Both the position numbers and the translations under genes were made by a program. The notes beneath the pieces were generated by a model. The model was not told where the DNA came from. It made no database searches and saw only the letters and a list, made by a program, of their open reading frames with translations. From Planctomycetota bacterium (GTDB lineage: Bacteria; Planctomycetota; Planctomycetia; Pirellulales; Lacipirellulaceae), in the NCBI GenBank assembly GCA_013152205.1, contig JAADGV010000076.1, positions 30,950 to 94,949 on the forward strand: a stretch of 64,000 nucleotides of DNA, written 5' to 3'. Below, piece by piece: positions 7,801 to 16,951 of this stretch (positions are counted from its first letter, which is position 1; the number at the start of each line of letters is the position of its first letter).

Positions 7801-8124
7801 CTAGGCATTGCTCAATCTAACAAATACCTGCTCGCCCTCAACCTTCACCTCATGAGCAACCGTCGCTTTGGTCGCAGGCATCGTCACAGCAGCCCCCGAT
7901 TTTACATCGAACTTTGCCCCATGTCGCGGGCAAGCAATTGTACCCTCAGTCGCATTCACAGGCCCATCGCTCAACGGCCCCCCATCATGGGTGCAGACAT
8001 CGTCCAAAGCATAATAATGTCCTGCCGCGTGGATCAGTACAACCAACCGATCGTCGACCTCAACCAACATCGAGCCAGGGTCGGCCACTTCGGAACAGTT
8101 CGCCACAGCAACAAAATCACTCAA
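7801..8124 (-). CDS. Rieske [2Fe-2S] ferredoxin of the SUF operon
   Basis: A 107-residue soluble Rieske protein. The cluster ligands are visible as CTH (C44, H46) and CPRH (C65, H68). There is no membrane anchor or oxygenase domain, so it resembles the stand-alone ferredoxins found in suf operons of several phyla, where it probably supplies electrons or receives a cluster during assembly. The start is TTG, preceded by AGGAAAA; no ATG fits. It follows sufD and precedes sufT. Confidence 0.85.
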   Translation of the reverse strand: MSDFVAVANCSEVADPGSMLVEVDDRLVVLIHAAGHYYALDDVCTHDGGPLSDGPVNATEGTIACPRHGAKFDVKSGAAVTMPATKATVAHEVKVEGEQVFVRLSNA

Positions 8125-8181
8125 AATCCGTTTTTCCTAACTGGGCTTAATCGATGGTCGCCATGAAATTTCTGCTGCACC

Positions 8182-9495
8182 CTACTCCTCAATATCTCGC
8201 ACCCGACGCCCAATCGCTTCTCCCAGCGCTTCGCGTACGCTCTCGATCGTAATCCGATCGAACACCTGTTGGAAAAATCCGCTGACGATCATCCGCACCG
8301 CTTCTTTCCGCGTATAACCACGGGTCATGGCATAGAAAAGCTGATGGTCGTCCACGCGGCCCGAAGTGCTGCCATGAGTACAACGCACGTCGTCGGCTTC
8401 GATTTCCAACCCCGGGATCGAATCCGCCCGAGCCGTGGTCGACAACATCAGATTGTCGTTTCGCTGATAGGCATTGGTCCGCTGCGCACCTTCGTCGACC
8501 TTGATCATTCCGCGCCAAACTGTGCGAGATTGATCTTGCAAAGCCGCCTTGTAAAGCAAGTCGCTCTGGCAGTATTCCGCCTGATGATGCTGATAAGTGT
8601 TGTAACACAGGTGCTGCTTGCCTTGCGTAAACATCACCCCGTTGACCTGGGCCTCTGCGTCTTGCCCAATCAACGCGACATGTTGATTCACCTTCGCCAG
8701 TCGGCTACCCAAGGCACCGATCGTCCATTGCAAATTCGCATTGGCACCGACATGAGCCATTTGATGGGCGAAATGCCAGACGCCGCTGCCCCAATTCTGC
8801 AAATTTACATATCGCAGTCGAGCGCCCCGCTCAACAATCAACTCAATCGAGCCGCAGTGTAAACCGCCGCCATCAGGTTCGCTGCTAGCCGTCTCCGACA
8901 GCAGCGTTGCCTCGGCACCTTCTTCCAGAACCACAAGCGTTTTCCCCAAATCGGTGCCGCCGTCCGACATCACCGAAAGCGAATGCAACGGTTCGTCGAC
9001 GCGTACCCCCTTGGGCACAAACAACAAATTGCCGCCGCTCCAACAAGCAGCATTCAACGCCGCGATCTTATCGTAGCTCGGGCTCACCAGATGCCGTTCG
9101 AGATAAGGCCGCAACAGGTCGCCATGCTCAACAAGCATCGTATCAAGGCTGCCGAACAACACGCCCCGGCTCGACCATTTCTCAGACAACTGGCTCTCGA
9201 CCGAACGACTATCAATCGAAACACCACGCCCACCTAGCTCAACCCCCGTCGCCAACAACGCCTGCGGCAACGAAACCTCGACTGCGTCGGCGGCTAAAGA
9301 ATATTTATCGAGCTTAAACAGACGGATGTCAGTCCGCATCCACTCTTCGTCGCGACTGCTGGGCATCGCCATCTCAGTAAATCGCGACCAAGAATCACGC
9401 CGCAGATCGGACAGCCAAGCAGGCTCGTTGCGAGTCGACATAAAAGCGTCGAAAGCGTCTTGGGTAAATCCAGTTTTCGTTAACGTAGCACTCAT
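8182..9495 (-). CDS. sufD: SufD, Fe-S cluster scaffold subunit
   Basis: A 437-residue member of the SufB/SufD beta-helix family. Visible family elements include NLLFVPKGVRVDEPLHSLS in the middle and CTHGSTSGRVDDHQLFYAM, then GYTRKEAVRMIVSGFFQ near the C-terminus. SufD forms the SufBC2D complex that builds [4Fe-4S] clusters using SufC ATPase activity. It is separated from sufB by 97 bp that contain a dispersed palindrome. The N-terminal part is diverged, as is normal for SufD. Confidence 0.93.
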   Translation of the reverse strand: MSATLTKTGFTQDAFDAFMSTRNEPAWLSDLRRDSWSRFTEMAMPSSRDEEWMRTDIRLFKLDKYSLAADAVEVSLPQALLATGVELGGRGVSIDSRSVESQLSEKWSSRGVLFGSLDTMLVEHGDLLRPYLERHLVSPSYDKIAALNAACWSGGNLLFVPKGVRVDEPLHSLSVMSDGGTDLGKTLVVLEEGAEATLLSETASSEPDGGGLHCGSIELIVERGARLRYVNLQNWGSGVWHFAHQMAHVGANANLQWTIGALGSRLAKVNQHVALIGQDAEAQVNGVMFTQGKQHLCYNTYQHHQAEYCQSDLLYKAALQDQSRTVWRGMIKVDEGAQRTNAYQRNDNLMLSTTARADSIPGLEIEADDVRCTHGSTSGRVDDHQLFYAMTRGYTRKEAVRMIVSGFFQQVFDRITIESVREALGEAIGRRVRDIEE

Positions 9496-9549
9496 AGACG
9501 GAAACCATTTTCCGATAAAATGTAGTAAGAATTCTAAGGCGAAAACACC

Positions 9550-9571
9550 ATAGCCCGGCCATCCTGGCCGG
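9550..9571. repeat. Dispersed palindrome ATAGCCCGGCCATCCTGGCCGG, copy 3
   Basis: This copy sits between sufB and sufD in the operon. It is the same GGCCATCCTGGCC element as at 4277, 6285 and 62672. Confidence 0.9.
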
Positions 9572-9592
9572 AAGCACCCGAGCGACCAAACC

Positions 9593-10999
9593 CTAGCCCA
9601 CGCTGCCTTCCATCTGCAGCTCGATCAGCCGATTCATCTCGATCGCATATTCCATGGGCAGTTCTTTAATCAAGGGCTCGATAAAGCCGCTCACGATCAT
9701 CGAGCTGGCTTCCGCCTCGGTCAGACCGCGGCTCATCAGATAGAACAACTGCTCTTCGCCAATCCGCGAAACGCTCGCCTCGTGCTCGATCTGTACGTCT
9801 TGCTCTTCAACTTCGATATAGGGGTAAGTATCGCTTCGGCTATCCGAATCGAGAATCAACGCATCGCAAACCACGTTGCTCTTGCAACCTGTCGCACCAT
9901 CTTCCACTTTGCACAAACCGCGGTAGCTGCTGCGACCACCGTTCTTGCTGATACTCTTCGAGATAATCCGACTCTTCGTGTTCGGAGCACAATGCACCAC
10001 CTTCGCGCCAGCATCTTGATGCTGGCCACTCGATGAAAACGCGATCGATAGAATCTCGCCCCGAGCGCCGGGTTCCATCATATAAACCGCAGGGTACTTC
10101 ATCGTCAGATGGCTACCCAGGTTGCCGTCTACCCATTCCATCAAAGCATTTTCGTAGGCCATCGCCCGCTTGGTGACCAAGTTGTAGATGTTATTCGCCC
10201 AGTTCTGAATGGTCGTATATCGGCAACGGCCATTCTTCTTCACAATCACTTCGACAACCGCCGAATGCAGACTCTCGGTCGTATACATCGGAGCCGTGCA
10301 ACCCTCGACGTAATGCACCTCGGCACCCTCGTCGACAATGATAAGCGTCCGCTCAAACTGCCCCATCTGCTCCGCATTGATACGAAAATACGCCTGCAAC
10401 GGAAAATCAATCTTCACACCCGGCGGCACATAAATAAACGAACCACCCGACCAAACGGCCGAATTTAAAGCGGCAAATTTATTATCGCTTGAAGGGATGA
10501 TCTTGCCGAAGTATTCGCGAAGCAACTTGGGATGTTCGCGAACTGCGGTGTCGGTGTCGGTAAAAATAACACCCTTGTTACCCAAATCCTCTTTCAGCGA
10601 GCCGTAAACCACCTCGCTCTCGAACTGGGCTTTTACCCCAGCTAGGTATTTCTTCTCTGCCTCGGGAATTCCCAACTTGTCGAACGTGTCCTTAATCTCC
10701 TGAGGAACATCGTCCCAAGTCTTGCCTTGCTCTTTGGTAGGCTTGAGGTAGTAGTAAATATCCTGAAAATCCAACCCGATGTCGCCGCCCCACTTGGGCA
10801 TCGGCTTCGACTCAAAAATCTTAAACGCTTCGAGACGATAATCTCGCATCCATCCCGGCTCATTCTTCATTTCCGATATCTGAGCCACGATCTCTGCATT
10901 GATGCCTTTCTCGGCCTTAAAGACAGCCGTCGTCGGCGTCACGAAATCGTACTTATTAATTTCGCCCAACGCAGGTTCTTGTGTAATATCAGTTGCCAT
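9593..10999 (-). CDS. sufB: SufB, Fe-S cluster scaffold subunit
   Basis: The core scaffold of the SUF pathway, 468 residues from the ATG at 10999. The N-terminal [17 protein letters not shown], the central [19 protein letters not shown] and the C-terminal [19 protein letters not shown] are hallmark SufB sequences; [12 protein letters not shown] lies in the cluster-assembly region. The ORF-track GTG start at 11029 overlaps sufC, and the ATG gives the usual N-terminus [12 protein letters not shown]. It is directly downstream of sufC with a 19-nt gap. Confidence 0.96.
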   Translation of the reverse strand: MATDITQEPALGEINKYDFVTPTTAVFKAEKGINAEIVAQISEMKNEPGWMRDYRLEAFKIFESKPMPKWGGDIGLDFQDIYYYLKPTKEQGKTWDDVPQEIKDTFDKLGIPEAEKKYLAGVKAQFESEVVYGSLKEDLGNKGVIFTDTDTAVREHPKLLREYFGKIIPSSDNKFAALNSAVWSGGSFIYVPPGVKIDFPLQAYFRINAEQMGQFERTLIIVDEGAEVHYVEGCTAPMYTTESLHSAVVEVIVKKNGRCRYTTIQNWANNIYNLVTKRAMAYENALMEWVDGNLGSHLTMKYPAVYMMEPGARGEILSIAFSSSGQHQDAGAKVVHCAPNTKSRIISKSISKNGGRSSYRGLCKVEDGATGCKSNVVCDALILDSDSRSDTYPYIEVEEQDVQIEHEASVSRIGEEQLFYLMSRGLTEAEASSMIVSGFIEPLIKELPMEYAIEMNRLIELQMEGSVG

Positions 11000-11018
11000 A
11001 ACAGTCTCAAATCCAAAG

Positions 11019-11831
11019 TTAAACAGCACTTGCCTCGGTCATCGCTTCGCCTGCTGCCGCCGCTTCAGGATAAGCAGCACGGATGCGGTCGTAGCCCTCG
11101 GTGTACAATTCGTGAGCCAACTCGACGCCGCCCGTCTCAACAAGTTTTCCGCCAAGCATGACATGCGTGAAATCTGGGGCATTGCGTTCTAGCAGCTTGT
11201 CGTGATGCGTAATAATAAGGATGCCCATCTGGTCGCCGCCGATTTCCGCGATGCTCTCGCTCGCCAACTTCACAGCATCAACATCCAAACCGCTGTCGGT
11301 CTCATCAAGAATGGCAAACTTAGGCCGCAACATGGCCATCTGCAAAATCTCTGCCCGCTTCATCTCGCCACCAGAAAACCCATCGTTCACATAACGACGC
11401 GCGAACTCAGGATCCATGCGAAGCTGTCCCATTTTTTCGGTCAACTCTTTGCGGAACTGACGCATGGGGATCAACTCTTCGCCTTCTTTTCGATCCGGGT
11501 TGCGAACATTGGTCGTCGCATGGCGCAAAAACTCGGCCATCTTCACGCCAGGAATTGCCATCGGACGCTGAAACGCCATGAATATCCCGGCCCGCGAACG
11601 CTGGGTCGCATCCCACGCCAAGATATTCTCGCCGTTCAACTCAATCGAACCGCCAGTCACCTCATAGCTAGGGTGCCCCATGACCGCGTTGCCGAGGGTA
11701 CTTTTTCCCGAGCCGTTGGGCCCCATCAAAGCATGGGTCTCGCCTCGATTGATCGTTAGATTCACACCATGCAATATCGGCTTACCTTCGACCGCAACAT
11801 GCAAATCAGTAATCTTCAAAGTCTCAACCAT
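11019..11831 (-). CDS. sufC: SufC, ATPase of the SUF complex
   Basis: A 270-residue ABC-type ATPase. Walker A is GPNGSGKST (about 37-45), the signature is [12 protein letters not shown], and Walker B is [14 protein letters not shown] followed by the switch histidine in IITHHDKLL. SufC binds SufB and SufD and powers cluster assembly in the cytosol. It has no membrane partner, as expected. It follows nuoB with a 52-nt gap and precedes sufB. Confidence 0.96.
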   Translation of the reverse strand: MVETLKITDLHVAVEGKPILHGVNLTINRGETHALMGPNGSGKSTLGNAVMGHPSYEVTGGSIELNGENILAWDATQRSRAGIFMAFQRPMAIPGVKMAEFLRHATTNVRNPDRKEGEELIPMRQFRKELTEKMGQLRMDPEFARRYVNDGFSGGEMKRAEILQMAMLRPKFAILDETDSGLDVDAVKLASESIAEIGGDQMGILIITHHDKLLERNAPDFTHVMLGGKLVETGGVELAHELYTEGYDRIRAAYPEAAAAGEAMTEASAV

Positions 11832-11883
11832 ATCAACCGCTACTCTCTCACCTCGTTATGAAAACACTGAACTCATCAACCAA

Positions 11884-12504
11884 CTAACCCGTTACCTGCT
11901 GATGGTTTCGCATTGGTTCTACGTCTGCCGGAGCCGACACATAACCACTGTGATGCGGCATCGGCAACTCATCCTCTAGCTTCCGACCCAACATCCCCGT
12001 GCCAGCGCTACCTGCACTCTTGGCAATCTTGTGTCCTCGAATCTTGTCTTGTATCCGCATCAAACCTTCAAGCAACGCCTCAGGTCGCGGTGGGCAACCC
12101 GGCACGTACACGTCGACCGGCACCACCAAGTCCACACCCTTCACGACGTGGTAGCCATACTTGAAGTAAGGGCCACCGCCAACCGTGCATGCACCCATGG
12201 CGATCACAAACTTCGGATCTGGCATCATGTTGTAAAGCCGACGCACCCGACTCGCCATTTTGTAAGTCACCGTACCGGCAACAATCATCAAGTCGGCTTG
12301 CCGCGGAGTGGCTCGAAACGCACCTGCACCAAAACGGTCCAAGTCATAGCGACTCGCACCCGCCGCCATCATCTCGATGGCACAGCAAGCCAGCCCAAAC
12401 GTCATTGGCCAAATACTCGACTGCCGAGCCCAGTTAATCGCCTGCTCGACGGTTGTCGTAATAACATTTTCCTCAAACCGTCCTTCAATCCATGGCTGTG
12501 TCAT
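11884..12504 (-). CDS. nuoB: NuoB-like NADH-quinone oxidoreductase subunit B
   Basis: A 206-residue NuoB (the PSST subunit carrying cluster N2 of respiratory Complex I). All four cluster ligands are present: tandem C40-C41 in [13 protein letters not shown]106 in [10 protein letters not shown] and C137 in VPGCPPRPE. No other nuo gene is in the window. It lies between sufR and sufC on the same strand, so it appears to be part of the SUF operon. It may be the normal Complex I subunit displaced from its operon or a paralogue. The C-terminal extension ([16 protein letters not shown]) is not a known domain. Confidence 0.93.
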   Translation of the reverse strand: MTQPWIEGRFEENVITTTVEQAINWARQSSIWPMTFGLACCAIEMMAAGASRYDLDRFGAGAFRATPRQADLMIVAGTVTYKMASRVRRLYNMMPDPKFVIAMGACTVGGGPYFKYGYHVVKGVDLVVPVDVYVPGCPPRPEALLEGLMRIQDKIRGHKIAKSAGSAGTGMLGRKLEDELPMPHHSGYVSAPADVEPMRNHQQVTG

Positions 12505-12657
12505 GCCAGCGTCCTATTTTTTATGTCCTAAGCAAACTCGGCGAATCGCCCACAAAATGGCGCCTAAATTAGACTCGCCCGAATCCGCCAAGCCTAACAT
12601 TCCTAGCCCCAAATCGCTACCCTCAAGCACCGTAAAGTCATTGTGGGAGGCGTCGCA

Positions 12658-13320
12658 CTACATGGTCACCGTTGCGGCCGATCCTCCCTCAAACGTACAA
12701 CACTGTGCCCCATCCAGGCGGCAACCGCTCAACCGCAATCTGTCCCCCAAAATCTCTGAAAACAGCATCTTTTCCATCGCACAGATACTCCGGTCTTGCT
12801 CTGCCAATTCAGGGTAGGGGCAAGACAGGGCGGTTAACACGGGATGACCCTGGTCGTCCTCTCGCACTTCAAACGGCACATCCCGCTCTGCCATCAGACC
12901 AACCAACGACTCCATACGCCTCTGAAGCTTGTCTCCCGATATCTTTTCACGATACGTCTCCGACATTCGGGCAACAATCCGACCCAATAGCCCCCGACGC
13001 AGTTCTGGATCTTTCACCGAACGAAGCTCCGACCACAAAATGCCAGCCAGATCCTCGTAATTACTGCCACCCAACCGTTCGCCTGCCCGCGAAAGCGAAT
13101 ACCGGTGTGTCGGTCGCCCCCGACCAGATCCCATCTCGGGTTCACGAACAAGAAACCCTTGCTCCATCAGCCGATTCAAGCGTTGCCGTATCGCCGTTTG
13201 CGTAACCCCAGCAAACTCCACCAGCTCGCTAATCGTGCTGCTACCGCAACGACGCAAATAGTCGACCAAGCCGCTATCTGTCAGCGTCTCGCGTGTCTCT
13301 TCGTGGCTATCTGTGACCAT
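12658..13320 (-). CDS. sufR: SufR-type Fe-S sensing transcriptional repressor
   Basis: A 220-residue DNA-binding regulator. The N-terminal winged helix-turn-helix spans about residues 15-75 (SSTISELVEFAGVTQTAIRQ). The C-terminus carries cysteines at 167, 180, 200, 207 and 208, spaced as in SufR proteins that hold a [4Fe-4S] cluster. Such regulators repress the suf operon when clusters are plentiful and release it under iron or oxidative stress. It heads the suf run, upstream of nuoB, and diverges from the symporter gene at 13592. A CAAC-N4-GTTG dyad lies upstream at 13389. Confidence 0.9.
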   Translation of the reverse strand: MVTDSHEETRETLTDSGLVDYLRRCGSSTISELVEFAGVTQTAIRQRLNRLMEQGFLVREPEMGSGRGRPTHRYSLSRAGERLGGSNYEDLAGILWSELRSVKDPELRRGLLGRIVARMSETYREKISGDKLQRRMESLVGLMAERDVPFEVREDDQGHPVLTALSCPYPELAEQDRSICAMEKMLFSEILGDRLRLSGCRLDGAQCCTFEGGSAATVTM

Positions 13321-13388
13321 AATTCAGTCGTACCTGGATTCAATAGTGCCCTGACCACTCGCTATTTTATCAATTCGGCGATTAAAAA

Positions 13389-13400
13389 CAACCAGCGTTG
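13389..13400. promoter_or_regulatory. Candidate SufR operator, CAAC-N4-GTTG
   Basis: CAACCAGCGTTG is a perfect 4+4 dyad 69 bp upstream of the sufR ATG. Cyanobacterial SufR sites are CAAC-N6-GTTG, so the half-sites agree but the spacing is 2 nt shorter. It is in the right place for autoregulation; chance cannot be excluded. Confidence 0.3.
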
Positions 13401-13440
13401 CGAAAAATATCCTCGTACTACCCTATGTAGACGTAACCTG

Positions 13441-13469
13441 TTGACACAGAACACTTTATCAGATAAAAA
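13441..13469 (+). promoter_or_regulatory. Candidate promoter for the symporter gene
   Basis: TTGACA at 13441-13446 is a perfect -35 box. A 17-nt spacer leads to TAAAAA at 13464-13469, a weak -10 match. It would give a leader of about 115 nt before the ATG at 13592. Confidence 0.35.
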
Positions 13470-13591
13470 TCGGCCACCGACGCTGCCAATACTCTTCTTG
13501 TCTCATTGGTTGATTCCTACTGACCCTTCACGCGATGGGCTTCAGCAGGTTCAACCCCACACATAGTGGCTACCGTGGAGATATCCCACCA

Positions 13592-15253
13592 ATGACACCG
13601 CGAATTTCGACCCCGTGGATGCAGTTTCTAATAGCCGCTAGCATACTGCTAGCCGGAAATGCACCATGCTCTGCCCAAGAAAACCCCAGCGACAACGGGT
13701 CGCCAACAGCCGAAAAATTGCCTCCCACAGAAGAAATAACCTCAAACGAAGAGAACGGAAATAACTGGGAAGCTGCCATCGATCGTTGGTTTGGCAACAC
13801 GCTCGTTACCCCGCTCGCCACTTTTCTTTTCTACGATTTCGGCACCGGGCCACGCACCAACGATGCCGGCGAGACCATTAGCAAGGGTTGGCTAGGCACA
13901 TCTGTTCCCTTTGTGGTGGTCTGGCTGATGGGGGGAGCGATATTTCTTACTTTGCGCATGGGCTTTATCAATTTCCGCGCCTTTGCCCATGCCTGTCGCG
14001 TCACAAAAGGCGATTACGACAATCCCGACGATGTCGGCGAAGTCACCCACTTCCAGGCACTCGCCTCCGCACTTTCCGCAACCGTAGGCCTTGGCAATAT
14101 CGCCGGCGTAGCAATCGCTGTTAGCACAGGCGGGCCAGGCGCTGTTTTTTGGATGATCCTTGCTGGCTTCTTTGGCATGACCAGCAAATTCGTCGAATGC
14201 ACACTCGCTCAAACCTATCGTCATGTCGCTCCCGACGGACAAATTTCCGGCGGTCCGATGCGATACCTCAGCGAAGGCCTGAAAGAACTGGGGCTAGGCC
14301 CACTCGGGACAGCCATGGCATTCTTCTTCACCATCCTCTGCATCGGCGGTTCGTTCGGAGGTGGCTGTGCCTTCCAAGTGGTGCAGTCGCTCGGCGTAGT
14401 AAAAGAGCAGCTTCCCGTCCTAGCCGACCAAGGTTGGATCTACGGCGCTGTGATGGTCGTGTCCGTCGGAGTCGTCATCATCGGTGGCATTCAACGTATC
14501 GCCGCAACGGCTGAAAAACTGGTCCCCGCGATGTGCATCATCTACGTAGCTACCGCAAGTCTCATCCTGATCATGAACATCGATAAAATTGGCTGGGCTT
14601 TTGCACAAATCTTTAGTTCCGCCTTTGAAATGAAAAGTGCCTACGGCGGCCTACTGGGTGTGATGGTCATCGGTATCAAACGGGCCGCTTTTTCAAACGA
14701 GGCGGGCATCGGCTCGGCAGCCATCGCCCACTCAGCTGCTAAGACCAACTATCCCGCTCGCGAAGGCGTTGTCGCAATGCTAGGGCCATTCATCGACACC
14801 ATCGTTATTTGCACAATGACCGGCCTAGTGATTGTCATTACTGGGGCCTACAACAATCCAGAATATGCCGACCTAATCGCCAGCGACCAAGGAGCACAAC
14901 TGACAAGCAAAGCGTTCGGCAGCGTCGTCAGTTGGTTCCCCATAGTGCTCGCAATCGCGTCCGTACTATTCGCTTACTCAACGATGATTTCATGGAGCTA
15001 CTACGGCGAGCGTTGCTTTACCTACTTGTTCGGCCAAGGTTCCTCGATGATCTATCGACTGATATTTCTCGTATTCGTCTTTCTCGGATCGATCGTCACC
15101 GCCGCCAACATTCTGCTCTTTAGCGATCTCATGATCCTCTCGATGGCCTTGCCAAACATCCTCGGCCTACTACTCATGAGCGGCAAAGTACGAAAAATTC
15201 TCGACGAATACTGGGCCGGATACAAAGAAGGAAAATACCCCACCTACAAATAA
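13592..15253 (+). CDS. Sodium:alanine/glycine symporter (AGCS family)
   Basis: A multi-pass transporter of 553 residues. Family motifs are clear: ATVGLGNIAGVAIAVSTGGP, KFVECTLAQTYRH, and SNEAGIGSAAIAHSAAKT. About ten hydrophobic segments span residues 90-540. It imports small amino acids with Na+ across the inner membrane. I choose the ATG at 13592, which has GGAG 11 nt upstream and gives a signal-like start (MTPRISTPW, then FLIAASILLAG); the listed start at 13535 lacks a ribosome site. A roughly 60-residue acidic linker follows before the transporter core, longer than usual. It is a single gene divergent from sufR. Confidence 0.93.
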   Translation: MTPRISTPWMQFLIAASILLAGNAPCSAQENPSDNGSPTAEKLPPTEEITSNEENGNNWEAAIDRWFGNTLVTPLATFLFYDFGTGPRTNDAGETISKGWLGTSVPFVVVWLMGGAIFLTLRMGFINFRAFAHACRVTKGDYDNPDDVGEVTHFQALASALSATVGLGNIAGVAIAVSTGGPGAVFWMILAGFFGMTSKFVECTLAQTYRHVAPDGQISGGPMRYLSEGLKELGLGPLGTAMAFFFTILCIGGSFGGGCAFQVVQSLGVVKEQLPVLADQGWIYGAVMVVSVGVVIIGGIQRIAATAEKLVPAMCIIYVATASLILIMNIDKIGWAFAQIFSSAFEMKSAYGGLLGVMVIGIKRAAFSNEAGIGSAAIAHSAAKTNYPAREGVVAMLGPFIDTIVICTMTGLVIVITGAYNNPEYADLIASDQGAQLTSKAFGSVVSWFPIVLAIASVLFAYSTMISWSYYGERCFTYLFGQGSSMIYRLIFLVFVFLGSIVTAANILLFSDLMILSMALPNILGLLLMSGKVRKILDEYWAGYKEGKYPTYK

Positions 15254-15342
15254 ACGAAAGCCCCAAGGGCAATCACTCTTTTTGAAATACACCCCCCGTT
15301 AGCGGTGTCGGCCACGACATCCCCCCTCCAAAAAAACACGGC

Positions 15343-15383
15343 CCCGCTTCGCACTGCTGGCTTGTCCAGCAGTGCGAAGCGGG
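15343..15383. terminator. Perfect 18-bp hairpin, possible terminator for dusB
   Basis: CCCGCTTCGCACTGCTGG and its exact complement CCAGCAGTGCGAAGCGGG enclose a 5-nt loop. On the minus strand a run of seven T follows 6 nt after the stem (plus-strand A at 15330-15336), so it may end dusB transcripts arriving from the right; the plus side is less typical. The core belongs to the same repeat family as 1274-1310. Confidence 0.55.
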
Positions 15384-15389
15384 TACTAG

Positions 15390-15425
<36 letters not shown>

Positions 15426-15762
15426 CCCGTCTCCGCGAGAAACACCCCCCAGCCAAATTTCACAGTTGAAATTGTGCCACCACATCTGAGACAATAGCAA
15501 TCAGCTTTTAGCCGTTAGCGATCAGCTTTTTCGTCATTCGTCATTCAGATTTCGTCATTTACCGTGCCCAAATGGACAATATCATCCCCTTCCGCACTCC
15601 AAATTCCGCATTCCGAACTCAATATTGTCCACCCCAATGGGGTTTCCCAGCAATCCGTGCCAAAACCAACCCACCAAACACTGCCATACCAGCACCAACC
15701 ACCCCAATTTTGTCCAATAACGTCCCCCCACAACTGTCAAATCAAAAATCATCAATCTCACA

Positions 15763-16803
15763 TCAAACATCCCCAGGAAAATACCTCTCCACCACATCAT
15801 AAAACTCCGCCGGCGTTTGGATCGTTGCCACATGCTTGCGAAACGCTCGGGCGCCTCGCCGCCCTTGGGCATAGCAGCAAGCATATTTCCGCATCAGCAC
15901 CGCCGCCTTTTTTTCTCCAAAGCGTTGACAGACCAAATCGAAATGATGAATCAACAAACAGCGTTCTTCCTCAAGCGTCGGATCAGCAAGAACAGGCCGA
16001 CCGCCAATGGCTGCCGCCGCTTGGGCGAACAACCACGGCTTGCTCAGCCCCGCTCGTGCAATCATCACGCCATCCACACCGTAACGCCGAAAGGCCTCCA
16101 CCACTTTTTCAGCCGAATCGAGATCGCCATTGCCTATCAACGGAATCTTACGCAAGTGTGGTTTGATCGCCGCAATCTGATCCCAATCAGCGCTACCTCG
16201 AAACATCTGCGATGCCGTTCGGCCATGCACGGTCAGAGCCGCCGCGCCAGCTCCTTCAACAACTTGCGCAACGTCAATCGCATTGATCTTGTCCTGCGTA
16301 CACCCCAACCGAATTTTGGCCGTCACCGGCGTCGGCGAGCAGGCAGCAACCACCTGTTCGATAATTTCGCCGATCCGATCAGGCTGCCGCAGCAGATACG
16401 ACCCGCTTTGAGCTTTCTCGGTCACTTGCCGAACCGGACAACCAAAATTGATGTCGACAACGCTCACCCGATATTCTCGGGCCAACCGAGCGCCCACCTT
16501 CGCCAGCGTAGCCGGATCGTTATCCCAAATCTGAACCGCCAAAGGCCGAGGCTCGTCGCCCACGCCCCACAGCCGGTCGGGGTGCTCGGCCTCTTGCTCC
16601 GCCAGCCAGGCAAACCCACGAGCGTTAACCATCTCGGTCGCCAACAACCCGACGCCGCCATACTCCCGCACAATTTGCCGGAAGGCATAGTTGGTAAACC
16701 CAGCCATCGGTGCTTGCAGAATCGGCGGATCGACCTTCAACGAGCCAATGAAAAATGGCTCGGCAATCGCCGTCGTGTTGCAAGTAGAAATCGTCGACAT
16801 CAT
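15763..16803 (-). CDS. dusB: tRNA-dihydrouridine synthase (DusB type)
   Basis: A 346-residue flavoenzyme with a TIM barrel. PPILQAPMAGFTNYAFR is the FMN-binding start, NFGCPVRQVTEKAQSGS contains the catalytic cysteine, VTAKIRLGC and HGRTASQMFRGSADW follow, and IPLIGNGDLDSAEK and GVDGVMIARAGLSKPWLF complete the phosphate-binding part. It reduces specific uridines of tRNA D-loops using NADPH. The Met-Met start at 16803/16800 is ambiguous. A fold-back repeat lies just upstream at 16860-16919. Confidence 0.94.
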   Translation of the reverse strand: MMSTISTCNTTAIAEPFFIGSLKVDPPILQAPMAGFTNYAFRQIVREYGGVGLLATEMVNARGFAWLAEQEAEHPDRLWGVGDEPRPLAVQIWDNDPATLAKVGARLAREYRVSVVDINFGCPVRQVTEKAQSGSYLLRQPDRIGEIIEQVVAACSPTPVTAKIRLGCTQDKINAIDVAQVVEGAGAAALTVHGRTASQMFRGSADWDQIAAIKPHLRKIPLIGNGDLDSAEKVVEAFRRYGVDGVMIARAGLSKPWLFAQAAAAIGGRPVLADPTLEEERCLLIHHFDLVCQRFGEKKAAVLMRKYACCYAQGRRGARAFRKHVATIQTPAEFYDVVERYFPGDV

Positions 16804-16859
16804 CGAAGCCTAGGCACAGAAACCCCGCACATGCAAACTCTAAAATCCCAAGTCCTATC

Positions 16860-16919
16860 CTAGCCGCGAGCGGAAGCCGCGGAGGAATCTGAAAAACCGC
16901 AGCTTCCGCTCGCGGCTAG
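16860..16919. repeat. Inverted repeat, CTAGCCGCGAGCGGAAGC arms
   Basis: Two 23-nt arms (16860-16882 and 16897-16919) pair with one mismatch around a 14-nt loop. A related element lies at 50613-50671. It occupies the gap between dusB and the next minus-strand gene. Confidence 0.9.
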
Positions 16920-16951
16920 AATGTTACCCCACAGAAACATCAACCCATGAG

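Noticed and set aside
15817-16863. Plus-strand ORF of 348 residues opposite dusB
   Set aside because: It is an antisense shadow; the minus strand has clear dusB motifs and the plus protein has no domain pattern.
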